Notes under the pieces: generated by a model
Database searches by the model: none
What the model saw: the letters and a program-made list of their open reading frames with translations, nothing else
Told to the model about the DNA's origin: nothing
Assembly (NCBI GenBank): GCA_021325025.1
Contig: JAJPHZ010000012.1
Span: 1-40,203 of the forward strand
Reading direction: 5' to 3'
DNA: 40,203 nucleotides
Origin: Pseudomonadota bacterium
GTDB taxonomy: Bacteria; Desulfobacterota; Binatia; Binatales; Binataceae
Made by a program: the position numbers and the translations under genes
Shown: positions 1-7,225 of the stretch, piece after piece
Layout of the letters: each line of letters opens with the position of its first letter
Numbering within the stretch: the stretch's first letter is position 1

Positions 1-676
1 CGCGAAGACAGGATCACGTTCGAAGACCTCGCAGCCGGACTTCTTAGCGATTACCAGATCAACCGGCGACGTTCGCTCTCTGCTGCTCGCCTTTCGATCA
101 GTCATCTGCGGAGATTCTTTGGCGTCGACCACGCTGTGGACATCACTACCAATCGCGTCAGGGCCTACGCCGCGATGCGCCAAGGCGAGGGGGCAGCAAA
201 TGCGAGCATCAACCGGGAGCTTGCGGCGCTGAAGCGAATGTTCAGCCTAGCCGTTCAAGACGGCCGATTGAGCACGATGCCCTTCATCCCCACGCTCGAA
301 GAAGACAACGTCCGCCAAGGATTTGTCGATCACGCGGCCTTCGAGGCTTTGCGCCGAAACCTGCCGGAATATTGGGATCCGGTGACCTTCCTCTATCTGT
401 CGGGCTGGCGGCTAAGCGAGATGAAGGCGCTTGAGAGGCGCGACGTGGACCTCGCCGGCAAAGTCGTCCATCTGAGACCCGAGATCAGCAAGAACAAAGA
501 CGGGCGGCTCTTACTTTCAGGCGAATTGCTCGAAATCATGGAACGCGCGCACGCCGGCCGCTACAACATCGTCGGCGAATCTGGTGCACGCGACGCAGCG
601 TCTCCAGGTGCACTTAGCCGGCGAACCGGCAAACAGCAGGGTGACCCCACTTCGGCCGAAGCGCCCGCGCAGATGA
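1..676 (+). pseudogene. Decayed phage-type tyrosine recombinase (integrase), open at left edge
   Basis: The reading frame is open from base 1. It carries a SAM-like N-terminal core-binding domain followed by the start of the catalytic domain (LSGWRLSEMKAL, containing the first catalytic Arg; then KNKDGRLL). In intact relatives about 80-100 residues with the HxxR and H/W catalytic motifs follow. Here the frame jumps from ELLEIMERAHAG directly to RYNIV (Tyr codon 562-564), the motif around the nucleophilic tyrosine, so an internal segment is missing. After GE (about 580) the frame is also shifted: the frame in use gives an atypical tail to a stop near 693, while the next frame gives a normal-looking integrase tail (TQRLQVHLAGEPANSRVTPL) ending at TGA 674-676. 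A deletion plus an indel make it inactive. It points toward the tRNA-Lys 3' end. The N-terminus lies outside the window. Confidence 0.8.
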
Positions 677-833
677 CGGCGCTTGCGCTTTAACGTTTCT
701 CCCGCTCAAGCCGTGGGCAGGAGGTCCCTAGCCCATGTTTGCGCGTCGCTTTGCCCATGACGAATGCGGACAGCATATGGACAGCCCGCTCATCGTGCCG
801 CAGATGTCCGCGTGGCCGTCCATAGAATCCTTT

Positions 834-910
834 TGGTGAGCCGTCCGGGACTCGAACCCGGGACCCTCTGATTAAAAGTCAGATGCTCTACCGGCCTGAG
901 CTAACGGCTC
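834..910 (-). tRNA. tRNA-Lys (anticodon UUU)
   Basis: Read on the minus strand, the acceptor arm GAGCCGT (910-904) pairs with ACGGCTC (844-838). The D arm is TTAGCTCAGGCCGGTAGAGC. The anticodon arm TCTGA-CTTTTAA-TCAGA has anticodon TTT, and the T arm is CCGGG-TTCGAGT-CCCGG. The discriminator is A and the CCA end is encoded (836-834). All four stems pair. The 3' end of the gene faces the integrase remnant, the usual geometry for a tRNA used as an attachment site. Lysine identity follows from the anticodon. Confidence 0.96.
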
Positions 911-932
911 ACCGTGTGCGCGGCGTCGAAGC

Positions 933-938
933 ATTATA
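933..938 (-). promoter_or_regulatory. Probable -10 element of tRNA-Lys
   Basis: On the minus strand a perfect TATAAT lies about 22 bases upstream of the tRNA 5' end, in an otherwise GC-rich region. No good -35 hexamer was found at 16-18 bases, so only the -10 is called. Confidence 0.45.
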
Positions 939-993
939 TCTTACGGCGTTTCCTGATCCTCGCAAGCTCCCGTTTCCTCAGACCAGGCACCCT

Positions 994-1020
994 AAGCAGG
1001 GGTTGAGGACCCACCTGCTT
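994..1020 (-). terminator. Stem-loop downstream of the CoA-transferase pair
   Basis: AAGCAGG (994-1000) and CCTGCTT (1014-1020) form a 7-bp inverted repeat with a 13-base loop, about 47 bases beyond the stop of the CoA-transferase gene. There is no U-tract, so a transcription-terminating role is only a guess. Confidence 0.3.
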
Positions 1021-1066
1021 GGTAAATTCCAGAATCCTACTTTCTCAACACCTGTTAGGAGCAGAG

Positions 1067-2284
1067 TCAGCCCAGGGCGCCATCGGCGGCCAGTTGGGTG
1101 ATTTGCTCTTCGCGGTAGCCGAGGATTTCGGCCAGGACGCGCTGGGCGTCGCCGCCCAGGGTGGGGGCGGCGCGTTCGATCGACGCCGGGGTCTGCGACA
1201 GCCGGATCGGGTTGCACTCCACGTAGATGGTTTCGTGCAGCGGATGCTTGACCTGCACGAAGTGGCGGCGATGCGCCAGTTGCGGGTCGCGGGTCAGTTC
1301 AGCGCTGTTTTGCACGGCGCTGGCCGGCACGGCTGCCGCCTGCAGCATTGCTTCGGCCTGATACTGGTCCAGTGTCGCGGTCCAGCGCGACAGGGTCCGA
1401 TCGAGTTCTTCGGCGTGCGCCAGCCGCGCGGCCATCGAATCAAAGCGCGGGTCGCGCTCCAGCTCTGGCGCACCCATCGCGGCGCACAGCGCGCGCCATT
1501 GCGCGTCGGTCTCGCATACGATCGCGATCCATCGATCGTCGCCTGCGCACGGATAGACGCCGTGCGGCGCGAAGTTCAAATCGCGATTGCCCATCGGCGC
1601 CATCGCGCGGCCGTTGACCGCATAGTCCAGATAGGCCGGCGCAAGAAAATGAATCGCAGCCTCGACCTGGGAGAAATCGATGTACTGGCCTTCGCCGGTG
1701 CGCCGCCGATGGTCGAGCGCGGCCAGCAGCGCCATCGCCGTCATGCGCGGAACGACATAGTCCGTATATGAATGAAACGGACCCGACGGATCGCGATCGG
1801 GCCATCCGGTGACCTGATGGAACCCGGCCATCGCCGCGCCCATGTAACCCCATCCGGCGTAGTCCTTCATCGGCCCGTCCTGACCCATTAGGCTGCTGCC
1901 GAGCATGATGAGGTCGGGCCTGACCCGCCGCAGCGACTCATAGTCGAGTTCCCACTTGCGCATCGTTCCCGGCGAGAACGACTCCATCACCACGCCGGCC
2001 CATCGCACCAGGTCAATTGCGACGCGGCGCGCGGAGGGGCGGGAGAGGTCGAGCACGATGCTGAGTTTGCCGGCGTCGCAGTTGCTCCACATCGCGGAGT
2101 TCTCCGCGCCCTGCTGATTGTTGAGGAACGGCGGCTGGGTGCGCGCGGCGTCGTAGCGGTTGTGCGGCTCGATTCGCACCACGATGGCGCCGAAGTCGGC
2201 CAGGATGCGGGTGGCCATCGGCGCCGCCATCGCCCAGCTGAAATCGCAGATCCGCACTCCAGACAAGGGCTTTTCCTCCACCAT
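1067..2284 (-). CDS. CaiB/BaiF (family III) CoA-transferase with catalytic Asp
   Basis: This 405-residue protein is the usual length for family III CoA-transferases, which move CoA between carboxylic acids through Asp-linked acyl intermediates. The N-terminus (PLSGVRICDFSWAMAAP) has the family's nucleotide/CoA-binding fold. TDYVVPRM places the expected catalytic Asp at residue 175, exactly 25 residues before the conserved GQYIDFS as in formyl-CoA transferase. The start ATG at 2284 is chosen because the longer frame upstream is unrelated sequence and because this ATG overlaps the stop of the upstream gene (TGATG), so the two are translationally coupled. The substrate is unknown; a role as catalytic subunit of a heteromer with its neighbour is inferred. 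Confidence 0.9.
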   Translation of the reverse strand: MVEEKPLSGVRICDFSWAMAAPMATRILADFGAIVVRIEPHNRYDAARTQPPFLNNQQGAENSAMWSNCDAGKLSIVLDLSRPSARRVAIDLVRWAGVVMESFSPGTMRKWELDYESLRRVRPDLIMLGSSLMGQDGPMKDYAGWGYMGAAMAGFHQVTGWPDRDPSGPFHSYTDYVVPRMTAMALLAALDHRRRTGEGQYIDFSQVEAAIHFLAPAYLDYAVNGRAMAPMGNRDLNFAPHGVYPCAGDDRWIAIVCETDAQWRALCAAMGAPELERDPRFDSMAARLAHAEELDRTLSRWTATLDQYQAEAMLQAAAVPASAVQNSAELTRDPQLAHRRHFVQVKHPLHETIYVECNPIRLSQTPASIERAAPTLGGDAQRVLAEILGYREEQITQLAADGALG

Positions 2285-3540
2285 CAGATCACTCCCGAGT
2301 CCTGCAATTGACGCATCCGCGCCTCGCTCAGGCCCAATTCGCCGAGGTAGATTTCGCGATTGTGCTCGCCGACCATCGGCGGTCTGCGCACATAGCGCAG
2401 CGGTGTCGCGGCGAATCGGGCGAACGGCCCCGGATAGGCGAAGGCGCGGCCCAGTTCGGGATGCTCGACCATTTGCCAATAGCCGCGTGCCGCAAGCTGC
2501 GGGCTGGTGAAGACGTCGGGGATGGTTTCCAGCGATCCGATCAACAAGCCATGGCGCTGCGCCAGTGCCATCAACTCGGCCTTGGTGTGGCGCTGTGTGA
2601 AGCGGCCAATCGCGGCGATAATCCGCTCGCGCGCCTCCTCGGGCCATCGTCCGTCCGCGAGCAGCGGGCTCAGGCTCCTGAGTTCCGGGTCGGCATCGGC
2701 AAGCCGGCTCTGCTCGTAGAGGAATTGCCGCACCTTGACCATGAAGGGCCCGGCGTTAGCGCCGAACGCGACCGCCAGCGTGACGTGGCCGTCCCTGGCC
2801 GGCCAGATGATCTGGTTTTCGAGGATGCCCAGACGCAGGCCGCCGCGATGGCGCCGGAACGGGGCGGCGTTGAACAGCGCCGCGAGCGCGCCCGATTGCG
2901 TTGCAATCGTCACCGACTCCTGCGCCGATACGTCGACGTGCTGACCGCGTCCGCTGCGCACGCGATGGAAATGCGCCACCATCGCGCCCAACGCGCCGTC
3001 AGCCGCCGCGTGCAGATACGCTTGCGGCACCGCGACGCGCAGCGGCGGCCGGTCGTCGTCGCCGGTCAGCGCCAGCGGTCCGCCGGCGGCCAGCACCACA
3101 AGATCGCTCGACGCCCACTGCGCTTTGGGGCCGGTCTGGCCGAAGGGTGATATCGACACGTAGATCAGTGCGGGATTGGCCGTCGCCAATTCATCATAGC
3201 CAAGCCCCAGGCTATCCATATGTCCGGGCGCCGCCGATTCGATTAGAAAATCGGCACGAGCAATCAGCTCGAGCAGCAGTGCTTTGCCATCGGCGGCGGC
3301 AACGTCGAGCGTGATGGACCGCTTGTTACGATTAAGCGCCCACCAGTACAACGACCGGTTGGGATCGGGGCGATCCTGGTGAAACGGCGCAAGGCGCCGT
3401 ACCGGCGAGCCGCCCGGAGGCTCGACGACGACTACGTCGGCGCCCAAGTCGGCGAGCAATTGACCGCACAGCAGGCCGCGCTGGTCGCTGAGATCGAGGA
3501 CCCGGTGATCGGTAAACGGCGGTTTCGGTCCGTCAGCCAT
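2284..3540 (-). CDS. CaiB/BaiF (family III) CoA-transferase paralogue lacking the usual Asp
   Basis: This 418-residue protein has the family III fold (HRVLDLSDQRGLLCGQLLADLGADVVVVEPP; WWALNRNKRSITLD; GRGQHVDVSAQE). Aligning on the GQ pair at 199-200, which matches its partner's position exactly, puts Tyr175 where the partner has catalytic Asp175 (local sequence VPQAYLHAAAD). An Asp occurs at 181 but is out of register. Its stop overlaps the start of the next CoA-transferase gene. Some family III enzymes are heteromers, for example BbsEF of toluene degradation, so this could be a non-catalytic or structural subunit. It could also be an independent enzyme of a subfamily with a different nucleophile. 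It is transcribed away from the divergent alcohol dehydrogenase-like gene. Confidence 0.88.
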   Translation of the reverse strand: MADGPKPPFTDHRVLDLSDQRGLLCGQLLADLGADVVVVEPPGGSPVRRLAPFHQDRPDPNRSLYWWALNRNKRSITLDVAAADGKALLLELIARADFLIESAAPGHMDSLGLGYDELATANPALIYVSISPFGQTGPKAQWASSDLVVLAAGGPLALTGDDDRPPLRVAVPQAYLHAAADGALGAMVAHFHRVRSGRGQHVDVSAQESVTIATQSGALAALFNAAPFRRHRGGLRLGILENQIIWPARDGHVTLAVAFGANAGPFMVKVRQFLYEQSRLADADPELRSLSPLLADGRWPEEARERIIAAIGRFTQRHTKAELMALAQRHGLLIGSLETIPDVFTSPQLAARGYWQMVEHPELGRAFAYPGPFARFAATPLRYVRRPPMVGEHNREIYLGELGLSEARMRQLQDSGVI

Positions 3541-3678
3541 CAGTTCTCTCTATAGCTTTTTGATCGCTTCGATTACACTCGGCGCCTGGGTCGGTGATTA
3601 GCAGGCGGCGCGGGCCGCAAGCCTCGCGCGCCGAAGACCGGGCGCCTGCCCAACTATTTTCGACGGAGCATGGGACGG

Positions 3679-4677
3679 ATGAAGGCATACGAATTGCGCA
3701 CCGAGTCCGGCGTTACGACGCTTTCGATGGTCGAGCGGGCGCAGCCCGTGGCCGGGCGCGGCGAGGTGGTGGTGCGGATGCGCGCGGCGTCGCTCAATTA
3801 CCGCGACCTGATCATCAGCAAGGCGCCGCGCAGCGCGCCGCTGATCCCGCTGTGCGACGGCGCGGGCGAGGTGGTCGAAGCCGGGCCGGGGGTGAGCGAT
3901 ATCAAGGCGGGCGATCGCGTCGCGGGCACCTACTTCCAGGACTGGGTGTCGGGACCGCTCAACCCGGGCGTCTTGCGCACCGTGCTGGGTCAGAACATCG
4001 ACGGCGTGCTGGCCGAGTATGTCGCGCTCAAGGAGCACGGCGTGGTGCGCGTCCCGGCGCATCTGTCGTTCGAGGAAGCGGCCACGCTGCCGTGCGCCGC
4101 ACTGACCGCGTGGCAGGCGCTGGTCACCGAGGGGCGCATCAAGGCGGGCGATACGGTGGTGGTGATGGGCACCGGCGGCGTTTCGATCTTCGCCCTGCAA
4201 TTCGCGCTGATGTGCGGCGCCCGAGTAATCGCGACCACCGGGACCGACTCGAAGCTTGAACGGCTGCGGGCGTTGGGCGCCGCCGCCGTGATCAATTACA
4301 AGACCACGCCGGAGTGGGACAAGACGGTGCTGGAGCTGACCGGCGGCGTCGGCGCCGACCACATCGTGGAAGTCGGCGGCGCCGGCACTCTGCCGCGCTC
4401 GCTGCGCGCGGTGCGTCACGGCGGCTTCGTCAGCCTGATCGGAGTGCTGGGCGGGGCGGGTGAAAAGTTCAGCCCGGGCAGCATCATTCTCAAAGGCGTG
4501 CGGCTGCAGGGAATTTTCGTCGGCTCGCGGGAGATGTTCGAGGACATGAACCGGGCGATTGCGCTCAGCGCGATGCGTCCGGTGGTCGATCGCACCTACC
4601 AGTTCGAGGAAGCGGCAGCGGCGCTGGCCTTTTTGGAAAGCGGCCGCCATTTCGGCAAGATTTGTATCCGCGTGTAG
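3679..4677 (+). CDS. Zinc-free MDR-family alcohol dehydrogenase / quinone oxidoreductase-like protein
   Basis: The protein has about 332 residues (MKAYELRTESG...). It has a GroES-like N-terminal domain (GEVVVRMRAASLNYRDL; PLCDGAGEVVEAG) and a Rossmann NAD(P)-binding domain with VVVMGTGGVSIFALQFA around residues 165-180. The catalytic and structural zinc Cys ligands of classical alcohol dehydrogenases are absent, so it belongs with the zinc-independent MDR group that reduces enones, quinones or acryloyl-type substrates. ATG 3679 is preferred over ATG 3670 because GGAG (3665-3668) lies at a usable spacing from 3679 and too close to 3670. It is divergent from the CoA-transferase pair and followed by an epoxide-hydrolase remnant. 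The substrate cannot be told from sequence. Confidence 0.88.
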   Translation: MKAYELRTESGVTTLSMVERAQPVAGRGEVVVRMRAASLNYRDLIISKAPRSAPLIPLCDGAGEVVEAGPGVSDIKAGDRVAGTYFQDWVSGPLNPGVLRTVLGQNIDGVLAEYVALKEHGVVRVPAHLSFEEAATLPCAALTAWQALVTEGRIKAGDTVVVMGTGGVSIFALQFALMCGARVIATTGTDSKLERLRALGAAAVINYKTTPEWDKTVLELTGGVGADHIVEVGGAGTLPRSLRAVRHGGFVSLIGVLGGAGEKFSPGSIILKGVRLQGIFVGSREMFEDMNRAIALSAMRPVVDRTYQFEEAAAALAFLESGRHFGKICIRV

Positions 4678-4689
4678 GAACGAAATCCC

Positions 4690-4842
4690 GTGGCGCACGG
4701 TGAAGTTCGCCAATACACGATCTCGATTCCCGGCGAGGTGCTCGACGACCTGCGCCGGCGGCTGGCCGGACGCTGCACGGCTTTGATAAACCAATGTCCG
4801 GGGCAGGCGGAAGGCGCGGGTTTTCAAGTCTTTCGGAGGTGA
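4690..4842 (+). pseudogene. Remnant of an epoxide hydrolase N-terminal domain
   Basis: A 50-codon frame starting at GTG 4690 reads EVRQYTISIPGEVLDDLRRR and then LAG. This closely matches the N-terminal (EHN) domain of microsomal-type epoxide hydrolases, a short helical segment before the alpha/beta-hydrolase fold. Where relatives continue with TRWP and the rest of the protein, this frame changes to unrelated residues and stops at TGA 4840-4842, just before the amidohydrolase start. I read it as the 5' stump of a deleted gene. It could still be translated as a short peptide, since it sits 12 bases after the dehydrogenase stop and its stop lies in the ribosome-binding region of the next gene. 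Confidence 0.6.
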
Positions 4843-4847
4843 TGCAG

Positions 4848-6041
4848 ATGATCGTCATTTCGATGGACAGTCACACCGAGTTGGTTGCCAAACTCAAACC
4901 CTTTCTGCCCGCCAAATGGCACGCCGAGTTCGACGCCGGGGAGGTCCTGGCGGAGCGCTATTTTGCCAGGATTATCGACGCCTTCAGCGCCCTGACTTAT
5001 GACCGCAACAACCTGCAGGAAGTGGGCTTCACCAAGGTGCCCGACAGCGGGCGGCGCGGCGGTCTGGAAGAGTTCACGCGTCCGCTCCCGATGAAGGAGC
5101 GGTTGGCGATGGTCGACGCCGACGGCGTGGCGGCCGAATTCATCACCCCCTTTATCGGCGCGTTCAGCGACAACGCTGAATTTCTGCACCAGTGCACCAT
5201 GGCCTACCATCGCTATTTCGAAGATTACGTCTCGCCGGCACCATTTCGCTTCACCGGTTCCAGCGTCGCCAATCTGATCTGCGGAATGGAGACAGTGCTG
5301 CGTGAGATCGATGACGCCTATCGGCACGGGCTGCGCGCGATTTCCCTGCCCGGCAAGGTGTCCTTCGTGTCGCGCGACCTGCCCACTTACAACTCGCGGT
5401 TTTACGACCCGATGTGGGCGGCGCTGGCGGAGCGGAAAATGGCGGCGATATTCCATCAAGGCTTCGGACGCGAAAAGCCGCTGCTGCGATGGGATGGCAC
5501 CATTTGGCCGTGGTCGGCCACCGGCCAATTGGAGCCAGGGTGGGAGCTGTTGGTGCAGCACGAAATCCTGGTCGGCGAGCACGAATACCTGTTTCATCTG
5601 CTGGCGGGCGCGGTGCTCGAGCGGTTCCCGGATTTGCGCATCGGCATCCTCGAAAGCGGAACGCAGTGGATTGCGCCGGTGCTCAGGGAAATCGACATGT
5701 GGTGGCGCGCGCAGCGCAAGGCGGGTTCGCTCAAATCGTATCGGGGCGAGCTGTCGCCAATCGAGCAGTGGCATCGGCAATGTTTCGTCACCAGCTTTTT
5801 CGCCGAAGACGAGGTCGAGCTGCGCCACACGCTGGGTGTACGCAACATGATGTGGGGTTCGGATTTTCCGCACATCGAGGGCAGTTATCCGCGCAGCCGC
5901 CAGCACCTGGCCGGACTGTTCGCCGCGGTCCCCAGGGAGGAAGTCGAGGCAATCGTGGGACTGAACGCGGCCGCGATGATGAACTTCGACCTGGAAAAAC
6001 TCGCCCAGACCCCCGCGGCAAAGATCCCCTGGCCGCAGTGA
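4848..6041 (+). CDS. Amidohydrolase-family (PF04909-type) TIM-barrel metal-dependent hydrolase
   Basis: The protein has 397 residues. Near the N-terminus MDSHTEL supplies the DxH metal-binding element, and near the C-terminus MWGSDFPHIEGSYP supplies the conserved Asp/His of this family. Members hydrolyse or decarboxylate carboxylic acids, lactones and amides. This clade has no assigned substrate that I can name. ATG 4848 is chosen because GGAGGT (4835-4840) lies 7 bases upstream; ATG 4842 is an alternative. It is one of three such paralogues in the window, all beside catabolic genes, and probably belongs with the dehydrogenase and CoA-transferases upstream. A strong inverted repeat follows the stop. 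Confidence 0.88.
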   Translation: MIVISMDSHTELVAKLKPFLPAKWHAEFDAGEVLAERYFARIIDAFSALTYDRNNLQEVGFTKVPDSGRRGGLEEFTRPLPMKERLAMVDADGVAAEFITPFIGAFSDNAEFLHQCTMAYHRYFEDYVSPAPFRFTGSSVANLICGMETVLREIDDAYRHGLRAISLPGKVSFVSRDLPTYNSRFYDPMWAALAERKMAAIFHQGFGREKPLLRWDGTIWPWSATGQLEPGWELLVQHEILVGEHEYLFHLLAGAVLERFPDLRIGILESGTQWIAPVLREIDMWWRAQRKAGSLKSYRGELSPIEQWHRQCFVTSFFAEDEVELRHTLGVRNMMWGSDFPHIEGSYPRSRQHLAGLFAAVPREEVEAIVGLNAAAMMNFDLEKLAQTPAAKIPWPQ

Positions 6042-6056
6042 CGGCGCGGATTGCGT

Positions 6057-6085
6057 CGCAGGGACGCACTGTCTCAGTCCCTGCG
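6057..6085 (+). terminator. Hairpin after the amidohydrolase gene
   Basis: CGCAGGGAC (6057-6065) and GTCCCTGCG (6077-6085) form a perfect 9-bp stem with an 11-base loop, 15 bases after the stop codon. No U-tract follows. A terminator or transcript-stabilising hairpin is plausible. Confidence 0.45.
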
Positions 6086-6244
6086 GCGGTTCGCTATTGC
6101 CCAGCGGGCCTCGATCGTTTAGCTTGATCATCATAGCTGGCTACGGAAGCGCTTATTGCTCATCGACCCCCCATCCACTCCCGGCCTTGTGGTCCTGACC
6201 CAATCGGCTCCGTCGTGCGCCCAACGCCGGTCCGCGCGACGGCG

Positions 6245-7225
6245 ATGAAACAGCCCGGCGAATTCGAGCTGATCGAACGCCTATGCCGCGATCTGCCTTA
6301 TGGCCGCCGCACCCTGCTCGGCCCCGGCGACGATTGTGCGGTGCTGGCGCCCACCCGCCGGCCGCAGCTCTTCACCATCGACTCGATGGTCGAGGGCGTG
6401 CACTTCGAGCTTGCCTGGCTCAGCCCCGAGCAGTTGGGAGAGCGGGCGCTGGCGGTCAATCTGAGCGATATCGCGGCGATGGGCGGCAGTCCGCGCAGTT
6501 GCGTGGTCAACCTGGGCATCCGTAAAGGCCTGGGTGCGGCATTTTTCGACCGCCTTTACCGCGGCCTGGGGCGCGCGGCGCGCGCCGCGGGAGTAGACGT
6601 AGTGGGCGGCAACATCACGCGCTCGGCCCAGTTGACGCTGACCGTCGCCTTGCTGGGTGAGGTTGCCGGCCAGGTCCTGCGGCGCGACACTGCGCGAAGC
6701 GGTGATGAGATCTTCGTCACCGGCACGCTGGGCGATTCGGCCTTGGGATGGCGCATTATGGCGGGCGAGATTGAGGCCAGGGGCGCGGCGCGCAAATACC
6801 TGGTGGATCGCTTCGTGGCGCCGCAGGCGCGGCTTGGCGCGGGGCGCAAGCTGGCGCGGATGCGCCCGGCACCCGCCGCGATCGACATCAGCGACGGCCT
6901 GCTCGCCGACCTGGGTCATATCATGGAACGCAGCCGGGTGGGCGCTGAGGTCGACCTGGCGGCGATTCCGTACTCGCGTCACTATCTTGCCGTGGCGGGC
7001 GATCGCGCCGACCTCGCGCTGAGCGGCGGCGAGGACTACGAACTGCTGTTCTGCCTGCGCCCGGGCCATTCAGCACCGGTGCTCAGCCGCCGGCTAGGTG
7101 TCGCAGTTCATCGCGTGGGCCGCATCGTGGAGCGCCGTCATGGGTTGCGACTTCGGCGCGGCGACGGGCGCCTGGTTCCCGCATCCGGGATGCTCGGATG
7201 GGACCAGTTGGGAGTCGATCCCTGA
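6245..7225 (+). CDS. thiL: Thiamine-monophosphate kinase
   Basis: ThiL phosphorylates thiamine phosphate to thiamine diphosphate in the cytoplasm. The 326-residue protein carries the PurM/AIR-synthase-like signatures in order: GPGDDCAVL (about 26-34), SMVEGVHFEL (47-56), VNLSDIAAMGG (71-81), then GGNITRS, IDISDGLLADLG and LSGGEDYELLF. Length is normal. ATG 6245 (MKQPGEFELIERL) is chosen over GTG 6215 because homology starts there. Its stop overlaps the next ATG (TGATG, 7223-7227), making it the first gene of a coupled operon of membrane and cofactor genes. No other thiamine gene and no thiamine-pyrophosphate riboswitch motif is evident upstream. Confidence 0.95.
   Translation: MKQPGEFELIERLCRDLPYGRRTLLGPGDDCAVLAPTRRPQLFTIDSMVEGVHFELAWLSPEQLGERALAVNLSDIAAMGGSPRSCVVNLGIRKGLGAAFFDRLYRGLGRAARAAGVDVVGGNITRSAQLTLTVALLGEVAGQVLRRDTARSGDEIFVTGTLGDSALGWRIMAGEIEARGAARKYLVDRFVAPQARLGAGRKLARMRPAPAAIDISDGLLADLGHIMERSRVGAEVDLAAIPYSRHYLAVAGDRADLALSGGEDYELLFCLRPGHSAPVLSRRLGVAVHRVGRIVERRHGLRLRRGDGRLVPASGMLGWDQLGVDP

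Noticed and set aside
775..824. Inverted repeat TATGGAC / GTCCATA next to the tRNA
   Set aside because: Seven-base arms with a loop of about 36 bases are expected by chance; no att-like function can be shown.
3598..4827. 409-codon minus-strand frame opposite the MDR dehydrogenase
   Set aside because: It is antisense to a well-supported gene, has high His/Arg/Gln content typical of antisense frames in GC-rich DNA, and has no recognisable domain.
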